From: Candidatus Competibacter phosphatis
Lineage (GTDB): Bacteria; Pseudomonadota; Gammaproteobacteria; Competibacterales; Competibacteraceae
DNA: 64,000 bases
Assembly (NCBI RefSeq): GCF_012939995.1
Contig: NZ_SPMZ01000026.1
Location: forward strand, 35,293-99,292
Direction: 5' to 3'
Part shown: in pieces, positions 11,750 to 21,308 of the stretch
How the letters are laid out: each line of letters begins with the position of its first letter
Numbering within the stretch: position 1 is the stretch's first letter
Program-made: the position numbers and the translations under genes
Notes under the pieces: model-generated
What the model saw: the letters and a program-made list of their open reading frames with translations, nothing else
The model's database searches: none
Told to the model about the DNA's origin: nothing

Positions 11750-13528
11750 ATGAGTCTCGTGGAAGTCAAAGTCCCCGACATCGGCGACTTCAAAGGCGTG
11801 GATATCATCGAGGTGCTGGTCAAGCCAGGCGATGTCCTTGCCCCGGAAGATCCGCTGATCGTACTGGAAAGCGACAAGGCCTCGATGGAAGTACCCGCGC
11901 CCCAGGCCGGGACGGTCAAGGAACTCAAGGTCAAGATCGGCGACAAGGTCTCCGAAGGCGATGTCATTCTGATGCTGGAAGCGAGCGCCGACTCGGCCAC
12001 CGCCGCCGCCCCACCGGCCAAGCCCGCCGAACCCGCGTCCCCTCCGCCACCCGCGCCCGCGCCGGTTGCGGGTGCGTTTGCCGGCAAGGCCGATCTCGAC
12101 TGCGAAATGCTGGTGCTCGGCGCCGGGCCGGGGGGTTACTCGGCTGCGTTCCGGTCCGCCGATCTGGGCATGAAGACCGTGCTGGTGGAACGCTACCCGA
12201 CCCTGGGCGGCGTTTGCCTCAACGTCGGCTGCATTCCCTCCAAAGCCCTGCTGCATGTGGCGGCGGTCATGGACGAGGTCACGCACTTCGCCGACCTGGG
12301 CGTGACCTTCGGCACACCCACCGTGGATCTGGACAAGCTGCGCGCTCACAAAGGCAAGGTGGTGGGCAAGCTGACCGGCGGATTGGCGGGCATGGCCAAG
12401 GCGCGCAAGGTGGAAACCGTGCGCGGCTACGGGAGTTTTCTCGATCCCCATCATCTGGAAGTTGAACTCACCGCCGGCGACGGCCAGGACAAGAGCGGCG
12501 AGAAAAAAATCGTCCGCTTCGAGAAGTGCATCATCGCCGCCGGCAGTCAGGCGGTGCATCTGCCCTTCATCCCGGACGACCCGCGCATCGTCGATTCCAC
12601 CGGCGCGCTGGAACTGCGCTTCATCCCGAAGCGGTTGTTGGTCATCGGCGGCGGCATCATCGGCTTGGAGATGGCCACGGTCTATTCGACGCTGGGCGCG
12701 CGCATCGAAATCGTGGAAATGCTCGATGCGATCATGCAGGGTCCCGATCGAGATCTGTTCAAGGTCTGGGAGAAGATGAACGCCAAGCGCTTCGACAAGA
12801 TCATGCTCAAGACCAAGACGGTCGCGGTCGAAGCCAAGCCGGAAGGTTTGCTGGTGACCTTCGAGGGCGACAACGCCCCGGCCGAACCGCAACTGTACGA
12901 CATGATCCTGCAATCGGCGGGTCGCTCGCCCAATGGCAAGAAAATCGGCGCGGAGAAAGCAGGCATTGTGGTCAGCGATCGGGGTTTCATCCCGGTGGAC
13001 AAGCAGATGCGCACCAACGTGCCGCATATCTTCGCCATCGGCGATCTGGTCGGCCAACCGATGCTGGCGCACAAGGCCGTGCATGAAGCCCATGTCGCCG
13101 CCGAAGCCGCCACCGGGCAAAAGAGCTTCTTTGACGCCAAGGTGATTCCCGGCGTGGCCTACACCGATCCAGAAGTAGCCTGGGTAGGTTTGACCGAAGC
13201 GGAAGCCAAGGCCCAGGGCATCAAGGTCGGCGTGGGTAAGTTCCCCTGGGCCGCTTCCGGCCGCGCCATCGCCAATGGTCGCGACGAGGGCTTCACCAAA
13301 CTGATCTTCGACGAGGATAGCCATCGCATCGTCGGTGGCGGCATCGTCGGCACCCATGCCGGGGATATGATCAGCGAGGTGGCGCTGGCCATCGAAATGG
13401 GCTGCGATCCGGCGGACATCGGCCTGACCATCCACCCGCACCCGACTTTGGGTGAGTCGGTCGGCATGGCGGCGGAGGTGTTCGAGGGCGTTTGCACCGA
13501 CCTGCCGCCGATGAGAAAGAAAAAGTAA
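11750..13528 (+). CDS. lpdA: Dihydrolipoamide dehydrogenase (E3) with N-terminal lipoyl domain
   Basis: A 592-residue E3. Residues about 2-78 are a lipoyl domain with DKASMEVPAP, then an Ala/Pro linker to about 115, then the flavoprotein disulfide reductase. The latter has the FAD-binding GAGPGGYSAAF (about 123-133), the redox disulfide GGVCLNVGCIPSK (about 153-165), an NAD-binding GGGIIGLEMA, and the C-terminal HPHPTLGE with catalytic His. This extended form is known from Neisseria and several beta/gammaproteobacteria. The ATG at 11750 follows CCGGAGG, 16 bp after aceF. It reoxidises dihydrolipoyl groups with NAD+. Confidence 0.97.
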   Translation: MSLVEVKVPDIGDFKGVDIIEVLVKPGDVLAPEDPLIVLESDKASMEVPAPQAGTVKELKVKIGDKVSEGDVILMLEASADSATAAAPPAKPAEPASPPPPAPAPVAGAFAGKADLDCEMLVLGAGPGGYSAAFRSADLGMKTVLVERYPTLGGVCLNVGCIPSKALLHVAAVMDEVTHFADLGVTFGTPTVDLDKLRAHKGKVVGKLTGGLAGMAKARKVETVRGYGSFLDPHHLEVELTAGDGQDKSGEKKIVRFEKCIIAAGSQAVHLPFIPDDPRIVDSTGALELRFIPKRLLVIGGGIIGLEMATVYSTLGARIEIVEMLDAIMQGPDRDLFKVWEKMNAKRFDKIMLKTKTVAVEAKPEGLLVTFEGDNAPAEPQLYDMILQSAGRSPNGKKIGAEKAGIVVSDRGFIPVDKQMRTNVPHIFAIGDLVGQPMLAHKAVHEAHVAAEAATGQKSFFDAKVIPGVAYTDPEVAWVGLTEAEAKAQGIKVGVGKFPWAASGRAIANGRDEGFTKLIFDEDSHRIVGGGIVGTHAGDMISEVALAIEMGCDPADIGLTIHPHPTLGESVGMAAEVFEGVCTDLPPMRKKK

Positions 13529-13536
13529 GCATCTCG

Positions 13537-13576
13537 CGGGTCCACCCGTTCTCAATGACGGGTGGACCCGTTTCTT
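13537..13576 (+). terminator. Terminator of the aceE-aceF-lpdA operon
   Basis: A 12-bp perfect inverted repeat, cgggtccacccg (13537-13548) and cgggtggacccg (13559-13570), with a 10-base loop, followed by TTTCTT. It lies 8 bp past the lpdA stop. Confidence 0.85.
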
Positions 13577-13603
13577 GAATTCACTCGATCAGGACCCACT
13601 TGC

Positions 13604-14188
13604 ATGGCCGCACTCGAAGTCGTGAAAATCGACATGAAGCAAATGACGGCGATTCCCCAGGAGACCAGCCAGACCTGCTGGTTCTCCTGCTATCAAATGA
13701 TGCTGCAATGGAAAGGCTACGGCACCGGCAAGATCGGCGATTACAAAGGGGAATTTCCGCCCGCCCCGATCAAGGAAAAACTCGAAGCCGCGAAAATCGA
13801 TTGGAACGATGCAGTATCGACCGGGCTCAAGGGCAAGGATTTTCGCAAGGCTGCCCACGCGCTGGGTTTGGAAGCCAACGGTGTGGGCCAGCCGTGGACA
13901 ACTCAAGACTTAAAGCGATTCTTGTCGTACCCCAGCCCCATCTGGGTGGCCGGCAACTGGGATAACTTTTTCCATGTCGTCGTGGTGACCGGGGTCGAAA
14001 TCGACAATGACCTGGACTGGGACGAGGTCGGCACGCTCAAGGATCGGTCGAAAGTCACGTACATCGACCCGAATTGGAAAGGCGCCAAACAAGCGAGCAT
14101 CGAAACGCGATCTTGTTATTCCTGGTTGCCTGGTTCTTATGCATACAAAGGCATCATCGGCGCTTGGCAAGTGTGGAAGAAAAGCTGA
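13604..14188 (+). CDS. Putative papain-like cysteine protease
   Basis: A 194-residue protein resembling the papain-like/AvrRpt2-type (C70) peptidase fold. A likely nucleophile Cys lies in QTSQTCWFSCYQMMLQ-type sequence (about residues 22-30), the His in FFHVVVVTGVE (about 127), and an Asp/Asn in TYIDPNWKGA (about 155). These occur in the order Cys-His-Asp/Asn. There is no signal peptide. The ATG at 13604 is chosen because an earlier in-frame ATG (13562) lies inside the terminator stem. Relatives include secreted effectors and toxins, but nothing nearby marks a secretion system. Function is inferred from motif order only. Confidence 0.6.
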   Translation: MAALEVVKIDMKQMTAIPQETSQTCWFSCYQMMLQWKGYGTGKIGDYKGEFPPAPIKEKLEAAKIDWNDAVSTGLKGKDFRKAAHALGLEANGVGQPWTTQDLKRFLSYPSPIWVAGNWDNFFHVVVVTGVEIDNDLDWDEVGTLKDRSKVTYIDPNWKGAKQASIETRSCYSWLPGSYAYKGIIGAWQVWKKS

Positions 14189-14247
14189 ATGCCGACGCAT
14201 CGTCGGATGGTGATGGCCCAACCAAGGACAAAGTAGAGGCTCCCATC

Positions 14248-14565
14248 ATGCACGACCACGACTTCGATGAAGAATCGTATGACCCGGAAGCGCCCCGGCC
14301 GCCCAGCAAAAGCCAACGCAAGCGGGAGGCCACCGCCTTGCAGGATCTGGGCGAACACCTGGTGAAGCTCACCCCGACGCAGTTGCGGCGGGTGCCGCTG
14401 CCGGAAGATTTGTTGGCCGCGGTACGAACGGCGCAGGCCATTCCGCAGCGGGGGGCACGCAAGCGGCAACTGCAACTCATCGGCAAACTGATGCGCCGGC
14501 TCGACGACCCGGAGCCGATCCGCGCCGCCCTGGCCACCCTGGTGGCGCCGCGCCATCTGAGTTGA
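14248..14565 (+). CDS. darP: DarP/YjgA (DUF615) ribosome-associated protein, half length
   Basis: A 105-residue protein that matches the N-terminal half of DarP/YjgA, a 50S-subunit maturation factor normally about 180 residues. Family signatures are SKSQRKREATALQDLGEHLVKL, RRVPLPEDLLAAV and GARKRQLQLIGKLMRRLDD followed by EPIRAAL. The frame then stops, and the expected Arg-rich C-terminal helical half is absent. The stop is only 6 bp from the 3' end of the opposite-strand regulator gene, so the missing half is not present in another frame. The ATG at 14248 begins just before the conserved region. Confidence 0.8.
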   Translation: MHDHDFDEESYDPEAPRPPSKSQRKREATALQDLGEHLVKLTPTQLRRVPLPEDLLAAVRTAQAIPQRGARKRQLQLIGKLMRRLDDPEPIRAALATLVAPRHLS

Positions 14566-14571
14566 ACCCAT

Positions 14572-15234
14572 TCAAGCGGCATCTCCCAGCCGGTAACCGA
14601 CTCCGCGCACGGTACGAATGACCCGTGGATCGAGCTTGCGGCGCAGATTGTGGATGTGGACCTCGACGGCATTGCTTTCCACTTCCTCGCCCCAACCGTA
14701 CAGCCGATCCTCCAACTGTTCGCGGGACAACACCGCGCCCGGCGTTTCCAACAACGCGTGCAGCAACGTGAATTCCCGCGCCGACAGGGGTACCGGCTGC
14801 CCGCGATACTCAACTCTATGCGCGACCGGATCGAGCCGCAGCGTTCCCACCTCGATCAGATCGCGCGCCCGCCCGGTCTGGCGGCGCAACAAGGCCCGCA
14901 TCCGCGCCAGTAGTTCAGTCAGATCGAACGGCTTCACCAAATAATCGTCGGCGCCGCTGTCCAGGCCCTTGACCCGGTCCGGCACCGCATCGCGGGCGGT
15001 GAGCACCAACACCGGCACGGCATTGCCGCGCTGGCGCCAGTCGCGTAGCACCGCCAGCCCGTCCTTTCTCGGCAGACCCAAATCCAACAGCACCAACGCA
15101 TATTCGGTGGTCTCCAGCGCCAGTTCCGCGTCGCGCCCGTCCCGTGCCCAGTCCACGGTAAATCCTTCGCCGCGCAACCCCTTGCGCAGGCTGTCACCGA
15201 TCATCTCGTCATCCTCCACCAGCAATACGCGCAT
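14572..15234 (-). CDS. OmpR/QseB-type response regulator
   Basis: A 220-residue regulator. The receiver domain (1-115) starts MRVLLVEDDEMIG with acidic pair E8-D9 and D10, phospho-acceptor Asp51 in LVLLDLGLP, Thr in LVLTARD and Lys in YLVKPF. A winged-helix Trans_reg_C domain follows (about 125-218, ESNAVEVHIHNLRRKLDP...IRTVRGVGYRLG). It most resembles the QseB/PmrA/TctD branch. An upstream in-frame extension is ignored because it has no domain. No histidine kinase gene adjoins it, so its partner must lie elsewhere. Divergent from the Bcr/CflA transporter, 43 bp apart. Confidence 0.93.
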   Translation of the reverse strand: MRVLLVEDDEMIGDSLRKGLRGEGFTVDWARDGRDAELALETTEYALVLLDLGLPRKDGLAVLRDWRQRGNAVPVLVLTARDAVPDRVKGLDSGADDYLVKPFDLTELLARMRALLRRQTGRARDLIEVGTLRLDPVAHRVEYRGQPVPLSAREFTLLHALLETPGAVLSREQLEDRLYGWGEEVESNAVEVHIHNLRRKLDPRVIRTVRGVGYRLGDAA

Positions 15235-15277
15235 CCCGAACGCTCCGCTCCACTCGATTGTCAGTACAACCCAGGCA

Positions 15278-16516
15278 ATGAGCTTACAATTGCCCGGCTT
15301 CCGCTTCCATCCGACTGGAGAATCGATCCTGACCAACCCACCCTTGTCCTGGCTGCTGCTGCTTGGCGCGCTGACCGCTTTCGCGCCGATGTCGATCGAC
15401 ATGTATCTGCCCAGCCTGCCGGCCATTGCCGCCGCGTTCGCCACCGATTCCGCCGCCGCCCAATACACCCTGGCCAGTTTCTTTATCGGATTGGCGCTGG
15501 GTCAGGCCGTCTATGGTCCGCTCGCCGACCGTTACGGCCGCAAGCCGCCGCTATATGCCGGATTGGCGCTCTACATCGTGGCCTCGATCGGCTGCGCGCT
15601 GGCACCCGACATTGCCACCTTGACCGTGCTGCGGTTCGTGCAGGCGATAGGGGGTTGCGCCGGCGTGGTGATCGCGCGGGCCGTGGTGCGCGACCGCTTC
15701 GATGCGCGGACCTCGGCCAAGATTTATTCACTACTGATGCTGGTGATGGGATTGGCGCCGATTCTGGCCCCCATCATGGGTGGCTGGATTCTGGCGCTGG
15801 CGAGCTGGCGCGCGATTTTCGGAGTACTGGCCCTGTTCGGATTCGCCACCCTGCTGCTCAGTTGGCGCCACCTGCCGGAAACTCGTCCAGCGAACGCGAT
15901 CGGTGACGGCGGAGTCGGCGCGGCCCTGCGCGTCTACGGCGACTTGTTGCGCGACCGGAATTTCATCGGGTACGCCCTGAGCGGCGGATTCGCGCTGGGC
16001 GGCATGTTCGCCTACATCACCGGTTCGCCGCATGTCTTCATCGAACTGTACGGCGTGCCGGCGCAATACTACGGCTGGCTGTTCGGACTCAACGCGCTGG
16101 GGCTGATCGCCAGCTCGCAGTACAACCGCCGGCTGCTGACGCACCACACCGCCGATGCGATCCTGCGTCGCGCCAACCGCGTGACCGTGCTGCTGGGACT
16201 GGTGCTGCTGGCGGTCGCGGCCAGCGGCTGGGGTGGCCTGCCGATACTGCTGATCCCGCTGTTCGGCTACATCGCCAGTCTCGGCTTCACCGGACCCAAC
16301 GCCATGGCCTGCGCACTGGCGCATCAGGGCATTCGCGCCGGCAGCGCCTCGGCCCTGATCGGCTCGCTGCAATTCGGCGTGGCCACGGTTTCCAGCATGC
16401 TGGTCGGATTGCTGGGCGGCGGCTCGGCACTCTCGATGGCGGCGGTGATCGCCGGCTGCGGCGTACTGGCCTACGGCGCGCATCGGCTGCTGGTCGGGGA
16501 GGGAATGCCCGAATGA
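15278..16516 (+). CDS. Bcr/CflA family drug-resistance MFS transporter
   Basis: A 412-residue major facilitator with 12 predicted helices. Family marks are [17 protein letters not shown] in the first helix, [14 protein letters not shown] (motif A), [11 protein letters not shown] in helix 4-5 and [15 protein letters not shown] (motif C, antiporter). The start ATG at 15278 keeps the first transmembrane segment intact; the GTG/TTG choices nearby cannot be excluded. It exports small toxic compounds by proton antiport in characterised relatives. It shares a short control region with the divergent response-regulator gene, suggesting a regulatory link, which is inference. Confidence 0.9.
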   Translation: MSLQLPGFRFHPTGESILTNPPLSWLLLLGALTAFAPMSIDMYLPSLPAIAAAFATDSAAAQYTLASFFIGLALGQAVYGPLADRYGRKPPLYAGLALYIVASIGCALAPDIATLTVLRFVQAIGGCAGVVIARAVVRDRFDARTSAKIYSLLMLVMGLAPILAPIMGGWILALASWRAIFGVLALFGFATLLLSWRHLPETRPANAIGDGGVGAALRVYGDLLRDRNFIGYALSGGFALGGMFAYITGSPHVFIELYGVPAQYYGWLFGLNALGLIASSQYNRRLLTHHTADAILRRANRVTVLLGLVLLAVAASGWGGLPILLIPLFGYIASLGFTGPNAMACALAHQGIRAGSASALIGSLQFGVATVSSMLVGLLGGGSALSMAAVIAGCGVLAYGAHRLLVGEGMPE

Positions 16517-16550
16517 CCAAAGCCTCGCGGACCCTTCACGGAGGTTGCCC

Positions 16551-17003
16551 TTGAAAATCTGGATCGATGCGGACGCCTGCCCGGCTCCGGTGAAAATCAT
16601 CGTATTCCGCGCCTCGCAACGGGTCAGCGTAGCGGTCACGCTGGTCGCCAACCAACGGCTGCAAACGCCGCCCTCGCCTTTGATCACGGCGGTGCAGGTC
16701 AGCCAAGGCTTTGACGAGGCCGATGACTACATCGTGCGACAGGCCACCGCCAGCGATCTGGTCATCACCGCCGATATCCCGCTGGCGGCACGACTGGTGG
16801 AACGGGGCGTACCCGCGCTCAACCCACGCGGCGAGCTGTACACCCAGGACAACGTGCGGGAGCGGCTGGCCTTGCGCAACCTCAAGGAAGAATTGCGCTC
16901 GGCGGGCACCCTGACCGGCGGCCCGCCGCCTTACAACGACCGCGACAAGCAGGCGTTCGCCAACGGCCTGGATCGCTGGCTGGCACGCCACCGGGCTCGC
17001 TAG
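16551..17003 (+). CDS. YaiI/YqxD family protein (DUF188)
   Basis: A 150-residue DUF188 protein beginning [15 protein letters not shown], with [26 protein letters not shown] and the C-terminal RHRAR. The PIN-like Asp residues are conserved, so a nuclease-like fold is likely, but no activity is established. The TTG at 16551 is preferred over the TTG at 16545 because GGAGG (16540-16544) gives a six-base spacing. The stop overlaps the end of the opposite-strand MFS gene by 4 bp. Confidence 0.9.
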   Translation: MKIWIDADACPAPVKIIVFRASQRVSVAVTLVANQRLQTPPSPLITAVQVSQGFDEADDYIVRQATASDLVITADIPLAARLVERGVPALNPRGELYTQDNVRERLALRNLKEELRSAGTLTGGPPPYNDRDKQAFANGLDRWLARHRAR

Positions 17004-18243
17004 CGGGTCTTCCGCATCCACCCCTTCCCCAACACCAGCCAAATCCAGGTCATCGACTGCCCCGCCAGCACCAACCCGAGGCCCAGCGATACCCGATATC
17101 GGCGTAGCCGCCGCCCGCCAGCGGCCAGTGATTGATCATCGCGCCCATGCCCCACTGCCCGGTGAAGGCCGCCACGAATACCAGCAGATTCAGCGCCGTG
17201 TTGACTCGTCCCGACAACGTCAGGGGAAAGGACTGCGACAACACCGCATAGCTCAACACTCCGCTGGTGCCGAAGAACCCGAACGCTATCCACAATGGCA
17301 ACAGTGGTCCCCAGTCGAGCAGAATCGCCAATTGCACCCCCATGAACAGCACCATCCCACTGGCCGACACCGCCAGTGGCGGGATACCGTGGCGAGTCAA
17401 GCGATAAGCCAGTTGCCCCATGCCCAGAAAGCCCGCCACCATCGCCACCGCCACCCAAAACAGACAATTTGCCGCCGCCAGCTTGTCCAGACCGGACACG
17501 TCGCGCAGCCACGGACCGGCCCACAAACCTTGAATCGACAGAAACGAGGATTGCGACAACACCGCGCCCGGTGCGATTCGCCAGAACACCGGACTGCGGA
17601 ATAGACCCGCTATCTCCCGCCATTGCGCTCGCCAATCGCCGACTGCCGTCTCGTCGCCATCCCGCTCCGGTACCGCCAGCAACAGGGCAGCCGCGACCAG
17701 GCAACTCAAACCCGCCAGCACGACGAACAAGCCGCGCCAGTCGATCACCCTCAGCGCGGCTTCCACCGGCGCGGTGGCGACCAACGCCCCCCAAGCCGCC
17801 GGCCGCCAGCACCCAGCCGTTGAGCGCCGGCAATCGCGCGGCCGGAAACCACAGCACGAAGGCTTTGAAGCTAGCCATCAAGCAAGCCGATACACCCAAG
17901 CCGATCAAACCTCGCCCCACGATCAACTCCAGCGCGCTGTCGCTGACCGCGAACAAGCCGGCGCCGCCGCCGCGAACAACAGCAGCGTCGCCTCCACCCG
18001 GCGTGGCCCGAATCGGTCCAACAGCATGCCCAGCGGCAGTTGAAACGCGGCGAAGGTCAGGAAATAGACACTGGTCAGCAAACCGAGATCGGTGGCGTCC
18101 AGCCGCAACTCGGCCACCAGATAAGGCGACAGCACCGCATTGATGGTGCGATACAGATAGGACAGGAAATAACCGGCGGCGAACGGCAGGAAAATCCGCG
18201 CCGCCACGGCTTGGGAGAACCCCATCGCCGTCGCTCCGTTCAT
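17000..18243 (-). pseudogene. MFS transporter interrupted by three apparent frameshifts
   Basis: Three frames together encode one normal-looking major facilitator. The N-terminal part (18243 to about 17965) reads SQAVAARIFLPFAAGYFLSY and GMLLDRFGPRRVEATLLLF. The frame then changes near 17957-17970 (a GC-rich triplet run) to give DSALELIVGRGLIGLGVSAC and NGWVLAAGGLG. It changes again at the C6 run 17787-17792 to give ALVATAPVEAALRVIDWRG and most of the C-terminal half, and once more near 17075-17100, where the twelfth helix (GLGLVLAGQSMTWIWLVL) continues in the second frame. Each break needs one base. Sequence on both sides is unspoiled, so sequencing error is at least as likely as a pseudogene. 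Downstream of tpm, probably one operon. Confidence 0.8.
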
Positions 18244-18264
18244 GACCTGGGTTCCGGGCGCGGT

Positions 18265-18924
18265 CTATCGATGCGGGGACAGCCGATACACCCGCTCCAG
18301 CAACCAAGTCAAACCACGCTCCCGCCAGCGTGACTCCTCGGCCAGCGCATCGCGGGTGTAGAGCAATTCCACTTCATGGGTGGCCTGGTACAGCGCCCGC
18401 ACCTCCGCCTCGCCGACCGCGAACGGCGGTCCCGCCAATACACTCTGATCGTACTCCAGGGTCACCAGCAGCACCCGCGTCCCTACCGGCAGGATCGCAT
18501 CGAGATGGCGGGCGTAGCGCGCGCGCATCGGCGGCGGCAACGCGATCAGCGAAGCCCGGTCGTAAATCCCGGCGGCATCGGCTAGATGCTGGGGTTCCAG
18601 GTCGAAAAAATCGCCGAGCAGAATACGGATCTCATCGACTTCCCAGATCTCGAACGCTCCTTCTCGCCAGCGGCGCGGCCTCAGCCCGTTCTCGGTGAAA
18701 AACGCTTCGACCGCGAGCCGGCTGATTTCCACGCCGGTCACCGGATGGCCTTCGCCGGCCAGCCACAGCAGATCGCGGCTCTTGCCGCACAGCGGGGCGA
18801 ACACTCGCTGACCGGGACGCAGGTCGAGCTGGGTCCAAAATTGCTGGAGATGAACGTTGATGTCCTGTTGGTGAAAACCGATCTCGCTTCGCTCCCAGCG
18901 TTCGTGCCAAAAACTCGGTTCCAT
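18265..18924 (-). CDS. tpm: Thiopurine S-methyltransferase
   Basis: A 219-residue TPMT-family SAM-dependent methyltransferase of normal length. Typical sequence includes MEPSFWHERWERSEIGFHQ at the start, RVFAPLCGKSRDLLWLAGEGH with the SAM-binding Gly, VTGVEISRLAVEAFF, IYDRASLIALP and LLVTLEYDQS. Known bacterial members methylate thiopurines and, in some pseudomonads, selenium and tellurium oxyanions. The MFS gene starts 22 bp downstream on the same strand, which suggests a detoxification/export pair. Confidence 0.94.
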   Translation of the reverse strand: MEPSFWHERWERSEIGFHQQDINVHLQQFWTQLDLRPGQRVFAPLCGKSRDLLWLAGEGHPVTGVEISRLAVEAFFTENGLRPRRWREGAFEIWEVDEIRILLGDFFDLEPQHLADAAGIYDRASLIALPPPMRARYARHLDAILPVGTRVLLVTLEYDQSVLAGPPFAVGEAEVRALYQATHEVELLYTRDALAEESRWRERGLTWLLERVYRLSPHR

Positions 18925-18954
18925 GGTCGTGCATCCAGGTTGGGTGAAAAAGAG

Positions 18955-20418
18955 TCAGCCCGGCCACCAAGCGCGGGGCGTGAACAGCGCGCCAGCGCCC
19001 TGCAACAGATAACGCAGGTTCTTGCCGGCGCCACGCTGGCAGGCGTAGAAAACGTCGCTCATTAGCCGTGTCTCGCGGGGCGCGCCGGCCGGCAAGATCA
19101 ATTGCGTGGGACCGATCAACCCGGCCGGCGCCCGATCGGCGAGCCGCTCCCACTCCTCCCGCTGGCTGTCGGTAGCCTGCTCCGGGGTCAGCGGCTCCGC
19201 GCCCACCAGTCGCAGATCGCCGCTCACCACCGCCAACAAGCGCGGCAGGTGACGCAGCAACGGAATCGAGGTCATCCACTGCATGGTGACGAACGCCCGC
19301 CGCCGCCGAACGCCAAATTCATCGAATTCCAGGCGATTGCCGCGCAGCCGGGTCTCGCGCAAGGGATCGTCGAAATTCTCGACCAGCGCGGCGACCAGCG
19401 CCAACGGCCACAACGGCAGCGACAATAGCAACAGCAGTAACCCCCATAAGCGATCGAACGGCGCGGCCAGCACGTCGCCCAGCACCGTTTCGTGCTGGCT
19501 GGTCGGCGTGAAAGTCTCGATCATCGACCGCACCGCCCCGGTATCGACCTGAATCAGTCGATTGCCTTGGATAATGGCGTTCCGCACTTCCAACCGCTCA
19601 CCGATGTAGGCATCCGACAACACCACACTGTCGCGCAGGATGGCATGACGATCCACGGTCACTCGGTTGGCGATCACCACCTCGCCGTAAAACTCGGCGC
19701 TGGCTTCAACCCGGCAGTTCTCGCCGACGAAAACGACCCCCTGCTCCGGGCCGCGCGGTGACACCCTGGAACGCGGTCCCACGGTCAGCCTCGGCGCCAC
19801 CTGCTGGCCCGGCACGATCAGGCCCGGAAAACGGCCGGCGGCGGCGTCGAGATTAGCTCGATGGTAAGCACTCGGCGATTCCAGTCGATTCAGGGCGGCA
19901 CCGGGCACTTCCACCACCGGCCAGGTGGGCGGCATCTCAACCGGTTCGGCGGACCAGCGCAACGGCTCCAACCCGCCCCGGCCGCCGGCACGGTGCAGGC
20001 ACAGGCTCACCGGCGCATTCGCCGCTCGGCCGTATACCACTGGACCGCTCACCTCGGCCGCCAAGCGCAGAAACTCATTCAGCGCCGCGCCGTGCAGCAC
20101 ATCGCCTCGCAAGGCGAGCAACTCGTCGGCCAGTTGGGATTGGCAATTTTCCACCACGGCATCCGGGTCTTCCTCGCCGCAAGTAAGGACATAATGCAAC
20201 CGCATCTCCCAACGGCCACCGTCGCCTAGCGCCAACCGGAGTTCGTCGGCGAAGGGCGAAACCGCCACCACCGCCTCGCTCAGGCCGGCGGCACCCAGCG
20301 CTTCCAGGGTGTGCTCCAGCACCGATTTGCCCAGCACCGGCAACAGCGCGGCGCAAGTCCGGTCGGTCAGCGGCTCCAGTTCCCGGCCCAGCCGGTCGGC
20401 GAAAATCAGCGCCTGCAT
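18955..20418 (-). CDS. Nucleotidyltransferase-like / left-handed beta-helix / phosphoglycosyltransferase-like fusion
   Basis: A 487-residue three-part protein. Residues 1-200 resemble NDP-sugar pyrophosphorylases (MQALIFADRLGRELEPLT, LLPVLGKSVLEHTLEAL), but the GxGTRL loop and PKP motif are degraded. Residues about 215-300 are hexapeptide beta-helix-like (VVFVGENCRVEAS, VVLSDAYIGERLEV). From about 325 there is a membrane-embedded segment and a bacterial sugar transferase (PF02397-like) domain: FDRLWGLLLLLLSLPLWPL, SGDLRLVGAEPL and AGLIGPTQLIL. The Asp-Glu dyad of the family (SLDEL in PglC) aligns with Arg389-His390 here. It probably belongs to surface polysaccharide assembly, but catalysis by either enzyme-like domain is doubtful. 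Confidence 0.75.
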   Translation of the reverse strand: MQALIFADRLGRELEPLTDRTCAALLPVLGKSVLEHTLEALGAAGLSEAVVAVSPFADELRLALGDGGRWEMRLHYVLTCGEEDPDAVVENCQSQLADELLALRGDVLHGAALNEFLRLAAEVSGPVVYGRAANAPVSLCLHRAGGRGGLEPLRWSAEPVEMPPTWPVVEVPGAALNRLESPSAYHRANLDAAAGRFPGLIVPGQQVAPRLTVGPRSRVSPRGPEQGVVFVGENCRVEASAEFYGEVVIANRVTVDRHAILRDSVVLSDAYIGERLEVRNAIIQGNRLIQVDTGAVRSMIETFTPTSQHETVLGDVLAAPFDRLWGLLLLLLSLPLWPLALVAALVENFDDPLRETRLRGNRLEFDEFGVRRRRAFVTMQWMTSIPLLRHLPRLLAVVSGDLRLVGAEPLTPEQATDSQREEWERLADRAPAGLIGPTQLILPAGAPRETRLMSDVFYACQRGAGKNLRYLLQGAGALFTPRAWWPG

Positions 20419-20460
20419 GGTCAGTAGACCCCTCGCTTCAGTAGCATGACCGGCACGGTC

Positions 20461-21250
20461 TCAAGAGGAAAAGGGCAACGAGAAGGAGGAAAGTCGGGTC
20501 CAGCACCAACCTTGCCAGCGCCAATCCTGGCCTTCCGCCGCCAAGGCGCCTCGCCAACCGGCATCCAGCGGGAGGTTCAACACGCTCCATTCCCGGCCCG
20601 AGGCCTCCCGCAAACCGACCCGACCATCCGGCAACCGATCGTCCGGGAAACAAACCTCCAGGCTTCGCAAACCGCTGGCCAAACCGTCGCCCAGTGCCTT
20701 GGCGATCGCTTCCTTACGGGTCCAGCAGCTAAAAAAAGGCTTCCCGGAATCGTTCCGCCGGCAGCACCTGAAACGCCGCCCACTCACGCGGCGTGCACAC
20801 GCGCTCGGCCACCGACGCATCGTTCACCACCCGATTCAGGCACTCCAAATCCACGCCAACCTCGCGACGGGCTATCGCATACAACGCTCGCTCGCCGCTG
20901 TGCGACAGGTTGAAACGCAGACCCGCGTCGGCATCCTCACCCGCCAACAGCGGCTTGCCGCGCGGCCCACAAGCGAAACACAGCGCCTTTGCGGGCCGAT
21001 TCAGGTACGCGCCCAACAATTCCCGCAGCAGGCCGCGCCCGACGACAAAACGATCGCGGTGTGCGGGAAAGTGAAACCGCGCCGCCCGCTCCCGCTCGTC
21101 CGCCGTCAGCGTCGCTGTCAGTTGCGCCAAGGACTTCGGCGGCTGATCCAGATCCGCCAACCACAGATGGATGCCGTCGGCGGTCAGCGCCGGTTTCCAG
21201 CCATCGACGGGCGCCTCCGACCAAATTGACGCAATCGTCCTATCGTTCAT
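20461..21250 (-). CDS. 4'-phosphopantetheinyl transferase (Sfp type), frameshifted
   Basis: The N-terminal 173 residues (from the ATG at 21250) carry Sfp-family motifs: DERERAARFHFPAHRDRFVVGRG (shorter core RFVVGRGLLRELLG), GKPLL, LRFNLSHSGERALYAI and VGVDLE with the Mg-binding Asp-x-Glu. The frame then stops at an A7/T7 run (20731-20737). With one base fewer it continues FFSCWTRKEAIAKALGDGL, the WxxKEA motif, to a stop at 20461. The full product would be about 260 residues. It activates carrier proteins by adding phosphopantetheine. The intact motifs on both sides suggest a homopolymer error rather than a dead gene. Confidence 0.85.
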
Positions 21251-21308
21251 CGGCGCACACGGTTACAGTGAGCGCCCATTCAGCCACCGATTCCAGGGGA
21301 AACATCCC

